Below are positions 1 to 10,656 of a stretch of 64,000 bases of DNA, one piece after another (the first letter of the stretch is position 1; each line of letters opens with the position of its first letter). The stretch lies in assembly GCA_033558025.1 (NCBI GenBank), contig JAUCEF010000008.1, positions 3,348,001 to 3,412,000 on the forward strand, in the 5' to 3' direction. The position numbers and the translations under genes were made by a program. The notes under the pieces are model-generated. The model was not told the origin of the DNA, ran no database searches, and was given only the letters and a program-made list of their open reading frames with translations. This stretch comes from Phytophthora sp. 'mugwort'. Lineage: Eukaryota; Oomycota; Peronosporomycetes; Peronosporales; Peronosporaceae.

Positions 1-199
1 GCGCAATAAATGTCCCAGCGTCCTGCTGGCTTCCTTCCATCGTGGAGCGCCGAGTGTGATTGCCCGACACGCCAGAGTTTCGATAACAGACCGTCCGAGG
101 CTTGTTGAAGCCCTTCGCGGTTGCCTCAACGACCAGCAAACCCGGCTTGCATACAAGTCCGTGTTAGATAGCACGGTGATATTGGGGGTTAAGCCCCGA

Positions 200-850
200 T
201 GGCCTCCTTCCTAAGGCTTAACAGAACTTAGTCGATGTTTCCCAGCAGGCCGCCCCGTTCCTACTGGGTTTTGGCTTTTTCACGCCACAAGCCAGACTTC
301 CGCTCGGAAGCAAAGTTTTGGATCGGAAGAGCCTGACGTTGCTTATGCAGGGGACAACCTGGACGCAGGTGTTAAGTGCTCCCACATACAAAGCATCGAC
401 GGATGCCGAAGTGCTGCTCAGCAGCCAGAAGCTCGGCTTTCTCGTCTTCAGCGTGGCTGAGGTTCATCGGCTCGGGGACGTGGCCGATCCGACGAGCTGG
501 CTTGGTAAGTGCTCCAATCCAAGTCGCGCAGACTTACAGTTAAACTCGGCGTCCAACGCCTCATTCACGGCCTCTTTAAAAGAGGTAGGGTGAACACGAA
601 AGACTTCCGTCCTGGTAACGCCAGTGAGAAGACTTTCATGAAAATGGTCACGGTGACCGCCCCAGGCAGGGGATCTACCGTCATACCACGGTGCAGTTAG
701 AAATCCTGGACGAAGTCCACCCATTTCTTCATATCCTGGCGGATAGAGAGGGAGCGTAACCTCACGCGATATGCTTGGTTAGGCGGCGAGAACACCGCGA
801 GAGCTGGAGCTTCAGCTGGCCACAAGAAGGAAACGCAGCGTTCACGGGTG
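200..850 (-). pseudogene. Ty3/gypsy-type gag remnant
   Basis: Read on the minus strand, 724-464 gives a retroelement Gag core (RTEVFRVHPTSFKEAV, then an AL-x-AEFN stretch). It continues through 464-350 into a zinc knuckle, CFVCGST-stop-HLRPGCP, of the C-x2-C-x4-H-x4-C type. A stop codon lies inside the knuckle, so the gene is dead. Upstream, around 740-700, a KWVDFVQDF-like stretch fits the Gag N-terminal region. The element points leftwards and leaves the window, so protease, RT and integrase would be expected beyond base 1. The LTR-like block at 1150-1510 lies upstream in the same orientation. Assignment to gypsy rather than another gag-bearing family is inferred from the gag pattern and the LTR. 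Confidence 0.55.
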
Positions 851-1149
851 TGTAACACGTCAGTACCCACTCTCGCGCTCCCCCCCCCCCGCCAAAAAAA
901 AAATCATCTTATATTGGATGTTCTCCAACAAGGCATTCTCGTAGTTAGAGAGCGCCTCCAGACGTACGTCGGGACCTTGCGAAGCAGTTCATCCACACCT
1001 TCCGGGCCAATCAAGAACATCAGCTTTTATGTCCGTCTTGTTGGTTCGAGGGTACGTGGGCGAATTGCTCCATCCTCACAGGGACAGTCGAAAGACTCAG
1101 GTGTAGGACTGACTACAAGTGCTACCAAATACAGCGGGGCTCAATTGCT
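851..1149. other. No recognisable gene; poly-C and poly-A tract
   Basis: Between LTR and gag remnant I see no convincing coding signal. The stretch contains C11 at 880-890 followed closely by A9. It may be the decayed 5' leader and gag N-terminus. Confidence 0.4.
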
Positions 1150-1510
1150 TTAGCATCAGAGGGAGACACAGACTCAGAGCATCTCTTGGGTTAAGGTGGA
1201 TATCCTTAGGTTCTATACAATAACCAAGACGAACCCGTAAGACAACTACTTACGAACTTCAAGAGTCGACGATACCTTAACCAAGGCAAAAATGAGCTCT
1301 TTACTTCAAAAGGGGAACTGCGCTGCCTGTGGTGTAGATATATAGGACTCACTATCTATCATAGTAGATCCTAGTCTAATGCATAACTATTGGCTGTAAG
1401 GCCACCTACTGAGATTTCGTTAAGTATCTCGTTCTGAGTAATGTTATAAGGGAAGGTGAGATATGTGTCTCACATAATCTATAACCTTGGAAGTAACCCC
1501 TTCACAGCTG
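1150..1510 (-). repeat. Gypsy-type LTR, diverged copy
   Basis: This block aligns with 59360-59765 in the same orientation. The clearest shared core is CCTGTGGTGTA followed by CTATCTA, a shared TAGTC..ATGCATA and a CCTACTGA-like stretch. It sits at the 5' side of the minus-strand gag remnant, as a 5' LTR would. Terminal TG/CA and a target duplication could not be fixed. Confidence 0.5.
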
Positions 1511-1676
1511 CAGTCAAGAGGTTCGAGGTGGGATAGTGTGGCAGTAAGCGCAAGACACGCGAAAAAGACTACGCAACTCAAATTCCCCATGTCGGGACAA
1601 GAAAGCAAGTCAGAAGTGCCGAAGGAACAAACTGCAGCTCGCTGTTAAAGCACCCCCTCCCCCCACCCCACCCCCC

Positions 1677-1850
1677 ATCTCGAATGTGTGCGAGCGATTT
1701 TTCTCGCAGTCCAAGCTTGTGCTGAGACCGCAATGTAAGTGTATGCTGCCAGCGAATTTTAAGTGAGTTTTAAGATTATTATGTTTAATCGCGCGAACAG
1801 GAACATGTTGGATGTGACAACGCTGGCTAAAGCTGGCAGTGACTAATGCC
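1677..1850 (+). pseudogene. hAT transposase C-terminal dimerisation remnant
   Basis: From 1679 the plus strand reads SNVCERFFSQSKLVLRPQ, followed by CKCMLPANFK and a stop. This matches the conserved hAT C-terminal motif (S-N-x-x-E-R-x-F-S) of the dimerisation domain. After a frameshift the sequence resumes as MFNRANRNMLDVTTLAKAG and a stop, matching the last hAT helix (compare MYLMYNRKHWDVHTVAQVL at 58.0 kb). Everything upstream is replaced by a C-rich run at 1651-1677. It is a truncated, dead fragment. Confidence 0.65.
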
Positions 1851-2029
1851 TGTATCATATTGCAGTATTTGGGTCGTATTTATTATTGGTTATTGGTATA
1901 TTGCCCTGCAAGCCTTAGCACGAGGCCTGCATCAGTTGTCGACTCTGTTAAAAATTAGATGAGCACCGACTAGCAAAAGATGAATCCGTATTTGGTGCAG
2001 TGGAAATGCTTCGAACCTCCGTTATGGAC

Positions 2030-2186
2030 GGGTATTCACAAAATACGGAGCGATCAGCAAACATCTCACATCTCCAACCTTTCGAGACAAAATATACGGA
2101 ATGTTGATAATTTTTTTGACAAGAATCTATTATTGATTCGTGGGGGTACATAGCGACAGTCCAACCGAAGCCGGCGGCCAGCAAGG
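2030..2186 (+). repeat. Left terminal inverted repeat of the MULE
   Basis: About 157 bp, matching the reverse complement of 7745-7899 with small indels. The inner edge is GCCAGCAAGG. A short further match (CAGGGCAGCATGAA) lies just inside at 2187-2200 and again at the right end near 7667-7682, suggesting the TIRs once extended further. Confidence 0.8.
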
Positions 2187-2475
2187 CAGGGCAGCATGAA
2201 GTGTTGTGCAGAGCCTACTCCGCAGCCTATGCCAAGTTTCTCAAACAAGTTCAGCATTCGTTGCATCGGTGATTCCAGCACTTTAACTCATCTCAAGGTG
2301 GACGCGCGCTAAGCAATCGCTTGCTTTAGCGCCGGGCTGCAGACCACGACGCATTGTTTCCTTCCTTTTACCCCGGGTATACAACATTAAATATATTTAG
2401 CCGATAATACTAACTTCGTAACCACTGCACGGATGATCACCCCTCTCCGTCTTCTTTTAGATTTTTAAACGCGCG

Positions 2476-2491
2476 CCCCCCCCCCCCCCCC
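2476..2491 (+). repeat. C16 homopolymer
   Basis: Uninterrupted run of 16 C just before the MULE transposase begins. It is one of several long poly-C runs in the window. Confidence 0.9.
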
Positions 2492-2524
2492 GAGAGACTA
2501 TACCAGAGCTATCAAGGTTTTTGC

Positions 2525-4190
2525 TTCCATTCATGGGAAGAGGGTGGTCACCGATCCAGCTGCCGGTGGTGGGGCCTTTTTGCGGTACAAGTGTAAGGGA
2601 AGCAATTTATGCCGATTCAAGATCACGGCTTACCGCTCACAGTAAGATACACTGAAAGGGTATCGTACGGTACGTGCAACCTTCAACACAATATGTGCAG
2701 TGATCGATCCCGTATTTCGGCTTCGCAGTTGCGTAAAATGGAACCGATTCGTGCTTTAGTTTCCTCGGATCTGAACGTGTCTGGACGAATGATTGTGGAC
2801 CAAGTGAAACGTTAAAAAAAAATGGAGCAGATACACCTCTTAAAGAGGCTTATCGCGGGAAAAAATGATTTTAGACAACCTTTTTGGCACAATCGAAGAT
2901 TTTATCGTTTGCGGCCCCTCTTAACGTACGAAACAAAAAATCCAACAAGCCTCACCGCTATCGACATAGATGAAGGTGTCGCTTTCGTCGGGCATTTTTG
3001 AGTAGTCCAAATGCGCAATGACTATGAACACCGTGGACAGAATGTTGTCCGCATTAGTGGTGCGCTCATCAAGCGCGGCAAATTTAAGAGCACACAATTA
3101 ATTTTGGTGGGCGGAGATGGCAGCATGTCCAAAATAATTCTGGGAGTCGCTGTTTGTATTTCTGAATCTGAAGAAATTGTGTTTAGTTCTTACGCTGTTA
3201 TCAACGAGCTGAGGTTCCGTCGGCAAAGCTTACTATTTTGGGATAGAGGAACTGGCATTCTCGCGGCTTTCGATAAGCTTGGATTGGATAATGTTCGCTT
3301 TTATACAAGGCACATCTTGCAGAACGTCAGCAAGTACTTTAAGGGCCAATCCTCTGTAGACATGACCAAGGTCCTTTATGGACTCCAAGCTTCATCTTCC
3401 GCCGAAGAGTATAAGTCACGGCTTGAATGCTTGAAGTTGACCCACCCCCTCATTGCAAAATATATCGAGGCGATTGATCCCACCAAATGGGTACCGTATA
3501 CTGCTTTCGGGTCCTGCAGATTGTACGGTTGGAGAACTACAAACTTTGTCGAATCCCAGTATACAGCAGCTTGCAGCCGCGTCTCCTTCTGCCATTTGGA
3601 TTATTTACTTTCTATATGAAGAAGCTCATGGAGAGTGATTACGAAAGCAACAATCCAGTAGCTGAGTGGATTAAAAAAGTGTTTCTTTAACCCACAGAAC
3701 CCACACGAAATTACAGAAGCAGCATGAACTTTCTGTGTACTATAAAGCTCGACCACCCGACGATAACATCATTTTTGTTGAACCTTCGAGGCAGTCCAGT
3801 TCTAGCACGCCCATGTCGACCTCTCCACACGTATTTGCAGTCGTAGCGACTTCAATCAGCATGGTATCCCACATCGGCACTATATAGCCGCCCGTCATCA
3901 CTCCAGCCGAGATAATGAACTGTTCAACGAAGTGGAAATTGTTTCAAAACCGAGTCGTTCTAAATATTGCACGGTCTACAAGCGGAAATACCATCGAGCG
4001 CTTCGAAGTACGAGCTGCAAACTTGGACGACTTGCCACCTGTGTTGGACAAGGTGGCTGGACGCAATAATCAACGGCACCACCCCAGCAGGGGTGACACA
4101 GCGCAGTTAATTGGCAGGGCTAAACGGAAGGCGAGTTGCTCGAAGTGTGGCCAAGTTGATCACAACAAATGCACGTGCACCCAATGGCTC
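2525..4190 (+). pseudogene. MULE transposase, broken
   Basis: The reading order matches an oomycete MULE transposase. An N-terminal zinc-finger-like segment (GGGAFLRYKCKGSNLCRFKI near 2560, then YGTCNLQHNMC near 2660) is followed by a MULE DDE domain at 3011-3619 and a C-terminal zinc knuckle CSKCGQVDHNKCTC at about 4138-4180. Within the DDE domain, the first catalytic position reads ISGALIK where the family has a DG, so the Asp is replaced. The second is kept in FWDRGTG. A W-x-TTNFVES stretch fits the third (Glu). Frame breaks occur near 2640, at the A9 run at 2814-2822, and after 3619. It would cut and paste the element's TIRs if intact; this copy cannot. Confidence 0.75.
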
Positions 4191-4658
4191 ACATATATAC
4201 TCGGTAAGGTGAATTCTTCAATACTAAAAAGGTTCGTAGCTAAACGTTTTCGTAGTCCGTTCCCGGTCGTGAACTCGGACGCGGACCAAGACCAGGAGCA
4301 AATTTCGGAACAAATCCCACTTCTATCCATAAAAAGCAGGCGTGCACTAAATAGAAAAGGTCGCGTATGCCTCTTCCCAACACCACAATATATGGTTAGC
4401 GCTTGCTGCAGGTTAGACTACTTACCATCGACGCAACACATTTCCAACATTCGCCTTTGTCTACCAGCTCACCTCGATGCTAGTCTCGAAGCAAAGTCGT
4501 CAGGATCCCCCGGAATCTGCCGAGCAGAGCGCCACCTCCACTTCAGTCTCGTCGGCAGCGAGCGGAATGCTCTCACGGTAGAAGACAAAGCGCAAAAATG
4601 TCAGCAAGTATGATGATCTCGTCCTTCTTCGCTAAGTCAACGCTGATCTCCCCTTTAC

Positions 4659-5291
4659 GTGTGCTCGGGGCGGGCTCATGGATGCCTGGCGGATACAGCT
4701 GAAAAGGTGAAGACGGTAGACGGCTTTACCAAACAAGAGATCGCGGGGAAGTCAGCTCAGGCTCGCTTCAATGTGCTCCTCGAAAATCATCGCAGTAGCG
4801 AGAAAGCATCTGCCGCTGCATCCAGCATATCTGAGGAATATACGTTGAAGCAGCAGTTGCTTGACGAGCTCATCCTGGCTGTTGATGAGCACGTTCTGGC
4901 GGAAGCAAAGACAACTTTGGCGGTGAGAGCGAAACTTGAGTCAAACGAGAACACAGGCAAACTGATGCGCGATGAGGCGGTTTCGCGCCTCAAAAAGCGC
5001 AAGGAACGTAACGCTGAGTCTGGAACCGATAACTCGCCGCGCAAGCCCACAATTTACGAGCTCATGCGTGAGGATAACAAAAAGGATCGCGAGCTGCGTT
5101 CACAGCAGTGGCAGCAGGAGCAAGATATGCATCGTCGTGAGAACGATATCGAGATACAAGACCGCAAAGAAGAACGAAAGTTTAAAATTCGTCTTGTTCA
5201 ACCGAAAAACGAAGGTTTCGAGAATCTCCTACAGCTGGCGATGCTCAAGGCACCCCGATCGAATGGAGTCGACAACTTATTCAGCAGCTAG
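4659..5291 (+). CDS. Harbinger accessory ORF (coiled-coil, Myb/SANT-associated type)
   Basis: A 210-residue ORF, rich in charged residues. The middle and C-terminal parts (about residues 85-190) look like a long coiled coil with E/K/R/Q-rich heptads. An NSPRKPTIYELMRED segment lies near residue 125. PIF/Harbinger elements typically encode a DNA-binding helper with a Myb/SANT-like domain next to a DDE transposase on the opposite strand; a convergent DDE ORF lies at 5472-6424. The Myb domain itself is not clear here; the N-terminus may have been lost (the likely upstream exon around 3915-4613 is not convincing). The start at 4659 is simply the first in-frame start and may not be real. The product presumably acts in the nucleus with the transposase. 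Confidence 0.5.
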   Translation: MCSGRAHGCLADTAEKVKTVDGFTKQEIAGKSAQARFNVLLENHRSSEKASAAASSISEEYTLKQQLLDELILAVDEHVLAEAKTTLAVRAKLESNENTGKLMRDEAVSRLKKRKERNAESGTDNSPRKPTIYELMREDNKKDRELRSQQWQQEQDMHRRENDIEIQDRKEERKFKIRLVQPKNEGFENLLQLAMLKAPRSNGVDNLFSS

Positions 5292-5471
5292 CTGCACAGG
5301 TAGTCGCGTAGGCTTGGCGGTCGCAAATTGAACACTGGCTGATTTTGTTGGCGCCGTAGTAGCAGCTGTGACAATTGGTTAGGAACATGGCAACTCTAAC
5401 AAGCTTGCACTCGGACGAAAGGCGAACCTTTCGTTACTTCTTAAAGTCGATAAAAGGCCACAACATCTTCA

Positions 5472-6424
5472 TTAACTTGAAATTCCATTCCATTCAACAC
5501 ACTCCCGAAGCCGACTCATCTTGTGGTTGAACTCATTTTCAGCTTCATCTAGGCTGTTCCCCTTGTAGCCGCTAACGATATACGTCCGCACACCGTAGGC
5601 AAGGTCGCCATACAAAAGCTTCCCTTCGAAAATTTCGCGATGACTGTCGAAATAATCAAGAAGGCCGCTTTCACGCAGCATCGCGCTGTCATGGCGGCGC
5701 CCCTCCATCGGGCCCCAAAAATGAATGCACATCCCGTCCGGCGCTGTCACTGCTTGATAGTTCAAACCGTGACAACGCTTATGTCCGGTGTAGAGATGCT
5801 TCAGGAGATTTTCACCTCGTGTTCCGCCTCTCCGGGGTGCGGGCCGGCAGACTGCCAGTTGGTTCCGTCGGGAACCCGAATACGCCTTCTGTTGATGCCC
5901 CCTTTGCCTTAATCGCGTCGCAGTATTCACCCATGTGCAGCAACCATAGATTTATCCATGAAGATCTTGTCTTCGAACTCGTCGTGGACAAGGTCGATCA
6001 TGTGCAAAACAAAAAGACCCTGTACAGCCAGGCTCCTCTGTGCCCAAATGTCTTCATCATGTCATAGTACCGCTTCGGGTACGCGAGGCGTGTCAGCATG
6101 ATACACAACGCGTCTTTGCCTCGGCACGAGTCTCCACTTGTTGTCACGACCACCTTAAAAAAAAAATAATAATAAATCATACTTATAATACCAATTTCAG
6201 TATCTGGGACGCGAAATAGTAAGCACAACTCGCAAACTCCAGCAACGTCAAGGCGAAACGCGAGCTCGCTATAGCATCAGTGGAGCTCGAAAAGGCGAAC
6301 TTGACGCTAGGGATTACAGGGCGCTCCACGTAGTCGATCAAACACAGAGGCGTAATCTCTTCTTTTGGTCCATGAACTTGTTCTTGATGACGTACAAGCG
6401 CAACAGCTCGATCTCGCTAACCAT
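5472..6424 (-). pseudogene. PIF/Harbinger DDE transposase, broken
   Basis: Reading on the minus strand: an N-terminal segment from ATG at about 6424 (MVSEIELLRLYVIKNKF, then a stop), CLLFRVPDTEIG at about 6230-6190, and EALC-type helix text with LTRLAYPKRYYDMMKTFG near 6100-6050. The DDE_Tnp_4 core lies at 5780-5550: HKRCHGLNYQAVTAPDGM, then FWGPMEGRRHDSAMLRES and LYGDLAYGV. These are standard Harbinger signatures: the histidine-rich recognition of the first Asp region, the RHD-containing second block, and the GD-x-AY block. Several frameshifts and stops separate the pieces, and the first catalytic D block (DG-x) is lost around 5870-5930. It is paired with the accessory ORF at 4659-5291. Confidence 0.75.
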
Positions 6425-6429
6425 GGCTG

Positions 6430-7130
6430 CTTCCTATGGCAGCGTGGCAATACCACCAGGTGCGACCCCTTCTTGTTGTTTCTGCCGCTGGCCGAGATAA
6501 TGAGCGCGACTTCTTGCTGATGTGCGAGAGTGAGGAGCGCGACTGGCTGCTGGTGGACGAGGAGCGCGACAGGCTGCTGGTGGACACGTTCGGGGTCTCA
6601 CTGCTGCTGAACGAGGGCACGCGGTACATATTGGTTGGTTGGGGTCTACATGAGCGTGGCGCTGGCGACGGATAGCAGGGCTTATTGGTTGTAAGAGGTC
6701 TCAAACATTCCTGAGAATCTGAATTCCCAGGACTGTCTGACCAGCTTTTCTTTGTTGGAGCACCTAGATGCACCTTTCTTGAACAGCAACCGTGAATGAA
6801 CGAGGAATGATGCAGTTCGAAATCGCTATAATACTCTTCTCAAAGATAATTAGCTAGTGCCATGCGTGTCCTCGTGGCACGGTTCTTGATGACCTCTTCT
6901 CGGAAGCATTTAGTGTCACGACTTGGATCATTCACATGGCTTTCTATTGTATGTGACCCCGCGCTTCCGTGTCAGCACAGCGATCCAACGCGCATGCCCC
7001 GCGTCGAGAGAGTCCCGATGACATTAATATGAGTACTTTTCCTTGACCTGGCCAGCACAGCCTACTGTTCCATCGCCTGCCAGATCTCCGGCAACCTTCT
7101 GTACGCCATTTTTTTTTTTACCCAGACATG
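6430..7130. other. No recognised gene inside the MULE
   Basis: This stretch contains a short imperfect repeat of GAGGAGCGCGAC-type units (6530-6580), giving open frames on both strands of low complexity (Ser-rich on minus, Leu/Asp/Arg-rich on plus). I see no domain. Confidence 0.4.
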
Positions 7131-7139
7131 GAGACTGGC

Positions 7140-7736
7140 CTAACCACGCTTGGTTTCCGATCGGACTGGTGTGTGGTCCTCCCCACCCACCCCTTCATGC
7201 AGCTGCACATTACGATCGTCTACTCCGTCATCCTGAACCTTATCTTCTACATCGCCGAGCGGCAACGGTGGCTCTCTAAGCGCGTCTTCTGGCTTAGCTG
7301 GTGGCATTGCTCTGTCCGGTGGTGCTAGCTCGGCGGGCGTGGCGAGTGGAGGCGGCGTATCTTTGAGCGGCGCCATGAGCGAGGCATGTATTGGCGGCGG
7401 CGTGGACATACCGTCTGGCACGAATTGGCTGGGCAGCGGAAGCATGAGCGTCGTGAGCGGTGCTTTATCGAGTGGCGACGCATCAAGTGGCTCGACGGCG
7501 ATTGAAAGTGGCGAGCCGGCGAAAGTTGCATCGGGTATGGTGACGCTGACTTCGGGGTCCTCGGAAGCATTTAGCAGTGGTGACGTGTCTAAGCCGTCTG
7601 GTGGAGCGGCTACATCGGTGAGCCGTGTGCATGTGTCGGGAGGATCTAGCAGTTCTTTCGACGTTGGAGCCATGTTCATGCTGCCCTGCTTGCGCGGATA
7701 AACTGCCGCGTGGTCCATGCCCGGGGACTCGAGCAA
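7140..7736 (-). other. Pro/Leu/Asp-rich ORF of unknown function
   Basis: A 198-residue open frame on the minus strand with many P, A, D and L. It begins inside the MULE right TIR margin (shared CAGGGCAGCATGAA segment) and ends near 7140. The plus strand is also open (7339-7701, Gly/Ser-rich), so openness may come from base composition. If real, it is MULE cargo. I recognise no family. Confidence 0.25.
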
Positions 7737-7744
7737 CTAGGACA

Positions 7745-7899
7745 CCTTGCTGGCCGCTGGCTTCGGTTGGACTGTCCGCTATGTACCTCCACGAACCGAC
7801 AATAGGTTTTTGTCAAAATGTTTATCAACACTCCGTATTTTGTCTCGAAAGGTTGAAATGTGAAATGTTGCTGATCACTCCGTATTTTGTGAATTACCC
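7745..7899 (-). repeat. Right terminal inverted repeat of the MULE
   Basis: Inverted partner of 2030-2186. It ends at GTGAATTACCC, followed by the 9-bp target duplication GTTACGGAC. Confidence 0.8.
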
Positions 7900-7908
7900 G
7901 TTACGGAC

Positions 7909-8560
7909 ATTGACGGTTCGATCTACAATGACGTCAGACTTTTCATGTGTATGTGGCTGGACTTCGATGGGGGGCGTTTGAGGGCGGTGCCCCTGCGTCG
8001 TCGCCGTCGGCAGCCGGGGATTTGTTTTTCGGCAGGTGAAGGTAGGTGATGGGTTCGTCGCCCCAGGAAGGAGAATTAGGAATAGAACGACCGGGAAGCC
8101 GAGCGATGGAGAACTGCGTCGTGTAGGTGGTGGCACAAGGCGCTGAGCCGACAAAGCATCACCATGTCTTTCGAAACAGCAATGCGGACTGTACATAAGT
8201 ATTACGCAAAGACTCACGACACCCAGCCACCACTAACAACATCGTCAAATTCATTAGATTGCACTGGCTGCTGACAAAGATAGCGGACAACAACTTGAAA
8301 GGGGCGCACGTAGCAGGAGAGAGTGCGATTATATTACGAATGATGGAGCAGTGAGTATGCCAAGAGCGAGAAAATCAAGCACTCGTATCGGATCACCAGG
8401 ATGTTGGCGGATTTATGTGAAGTTCACAGTTGATCGCTTCATTACAGACGATGCAACAAAACGGCGGATTGGCATACAAATTTCCCGATGAACAAGGGAT
8501 GAAGCTCAGGGTGGACTAATATGAGAACAGAGGCAGATCATGAACTGAAGGGTGTAGTGC
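7909..8560. other. No gene seen
   Basis: Intergenic stretch between the MULE and the copia LTR. No domain or repeat was recognised. Confidence 0.4.
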
Positions 8561-8565
8561 TCAAA

Positions 8566-8855
8566 AACATAGTCGGAGACTTGACACTAATAGACCGAGC
8601 ACCTCCCTTGAAGCGAAGAAAAGGTGATAGGGGGTAACTGACTACACTCCCTGAAGTTGTTACCGTAGTAAATTGTACAAAAAGCAAAAGTGAGGAGAGA
8701 TTCGTGGCTCCAAGTATATGTAGCTCAAGAAAGCTTTCCTATCGGACTTGTATCTATCAACGGTCTTACTCAAACGCATATGCAATCACTCACTTCGGCT
8801 TTGTCCTACGCAATCGAAGCATTAACACGCAGCTTGGACGCAGTGACAATTCGAC
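8566..8855 (-). repeat. Copia LTR (3' LTR of minus-strand element)
   Basis: The reverse complement of this block matches 23516-23790 over most of its length (shared GTCGTTACCGTAGT-like, GGCTCCAAGT, GCTCAAGAAAGCT and GCTTTGTCCTACGC segments). It lies downstream of a minus-strand copia pol remnant, as a 3' LTR should. A C-rich run (8855-8868) abuts its outer edge. Confidence 0.65.
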
Positions 8856-9147
8856 CCCCCTCCCCCCGCAGTGCGAATCCCGGTGCTGATGCCTCGCTTC
8901 GATACATCGTTATTTGTATTGAGCTCCCCCGACCCTAGATCTCGTCACCCCATCTCCAAGTTTGTCATAAAGACTTTATATGCAACTTCCTAGGCTGTTG
9001 GCGGCTGTATCTCGTACAGACTTCCGTTATTCGCGTGGGCACATTCTCCAGTCGTCCACAAGCTTATCTACTGCTGCTGACAATAGGCATTATCCCACCG
9101 ACTTCACGTTCAACTTCTTCCGGAGTATTCAAACAGCTCGCTCGGCT

Positions 9148-9213
9148 GTCCTTTGGTCATAGTATCCGCCATAATCTCCTTTGACAATATGGCGGATACT
9201 ATGACCAAAGGAC
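9148..9213. repeat. Perfect 26-bp inverted repeat (hairpin)
   Basis: The arms are 9148-9173 and 9188-9213, exact reverse complements, with a 14-bp loop. Both arms encode the copia ADTMTKG motif, one in each orientation. The structure therefore arose by inverted duplication of a coding segment, not as a terminator. Confidence 0.9.
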
Positions 9214-9423
9214 TGCGATATCAATGTGCTTCACTCTGGTGTGATGAGATGGATTCTCCCCACTGGCAATGCAAGCCTGGTTATTTTCATCAACAACCGT
9301 GCCTGGCTGATCATAACCCAACTCTCTTAGTAGCTGCCTCAGGAACAAAACTTCTTCCACCGGTGCGACAATATCTGTTTGAAAATCTGTTGTGAAAAGA
9401 TAGAACGTTCAGGTGGGTGCAAG

Positions 9424-9450
9424 CCCCCCCCCTCCCCCCCCCCCCCCATC
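9424..9450 (+). repeat. C-rich run inside copia remnant
   Basis: Almost pure C over 27 bp, with one T and one A, interrupting the RNase H coding region. Confidence 0.85.
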
Positions 9451-10656
9451 CCCGCTTCGCTTCAGTGGGGCTCTGCTCTCTATGCGCTCGTGGGTACTGA
9501 TTTAAACACAGAGTCGAGCTGGATATCCGTACAGCGCAAGAGAAATGCTACTTCTCGAGTGCAATGAGCCAGAGCCACATATTCGGCTTCTGCTGTGGAT
9601 TCCGCCAAAAGACGCTGTTTACAAGAGCTCCACGTTACTACATGTGTGCAATTACCAATCATAGTAAGTTATCCAGAGACTGACCTCCGGTCATCCTCGC
9701 ACCCAATATAGTCGGAATCCGTGAAAACTTTCAAAATCACAAATCTCCACTAAACTGGAGACCGTGATCGCGGGTGGCTTTTTGATAGCGGATACATCGC
9801 TTCGCTCCCTCTCAGTGAGCTTCTCCGTAGTCAGCTAAATATCGGCTCACATCCTGAATTGCGAACGCAATGTCCAGCGGACTGCCAAGCATTTGGTACA
9901 TCAGGCTCCCAACGGCTTGTCTGAACGGCTTCTTCAACATCATGGCCGTCGCTTCCTCACTAGTAGGAGCCTGCTGCTTCGTCAACTTCTTTCATGCCGC
10001 CGTTGGAGTGGCCGCTTCTGCACCATGTTCCATGTTAAAAAAATTTTAGGATGAAATCGACGTTACTTTGCTGGCTTATCCACCGCTTCGGTCGCGAGTG
10101 ATCTTAGGCCCCGCAATATAGCTCACTTACCGATATATTTGGCTTTGAATATTCCACTGATGGATTGCTTCAACGCTTTCTTGACTTTAGGAGACTTGCT
10201 TAGCGACAGCAAGTTGTCGGTATAAATTGAAACTCTTTCGAAATCTCCACGACTTCAGCACACATATATACAAGCCGCACATGTCAGCTTTACAAACCCT
10301 TCACGACCCAAGAATCTTGTCAGCGATCGGTGCCAGGCTCGGGGAGCCTGTTCAAGCCCATACAGGCTGTTGATGAGTTTGCAAACCCGGACTTCACTGC
10401 CGTGGATGTCCATTCCCTTCAAGAAGGCCTCCTTGTTTAGCTTTCCGTTTAGAAATGCGGTTTCAATGTCCATGTGGTGGTACGCTAAGTCTTTAATGCA
10501 CGCTATCGCTAGCAATACTCGCAATGATTAAGCCGAACCACTGGCGCAAGAAGAACATTTGTGTGTCGTGTTATCCCATCCGCAACACAGTAAGCCTTGA
10601 AACGTATTTTAACTCCTACCTGTATCATACCGATACTAGTGCTCAGAATCGGTTTT

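Larger units (their letters stand above)
2030..7899 (+). mobile_element. MULE (Mutator-like) element with long TIRs
   Basis: The ends are long inverted repeats, 2030-2186 and 7745-7899, both reading inward from GGGTA(A)TTCACAAAATACGG. Directly outside them lie GTTATGGAC (2021-2029) and GTTACGGAC (7900-7908), a 9-bp duplication with one mismatch. Long TIRs and a 9-bp duplication are the known signature of Mutator-like elements, and a MULE transposase lies inside (2525-4190). A PIF/Harbinger gene pair also lies inside (4.66-6.42 kb), either as a nested insertion or as cargo. TIR divergence (roughly four in five bases match) suggests an old insertion. Confidence 0.8.

Noticed and set aside
7339..7701. 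Gly/Ser-rich plus-strand ORF
   Set aside because: Low complexity and antisense to an equally open Pro-rich frame. Neither has a domain, and openness follows from composition.
9148..9213. Hairpin as a transcription terminator
   Set aside because: There is no T-run and it lies in duplicated copia coding sequence. It is better explained as an inverted duplication.
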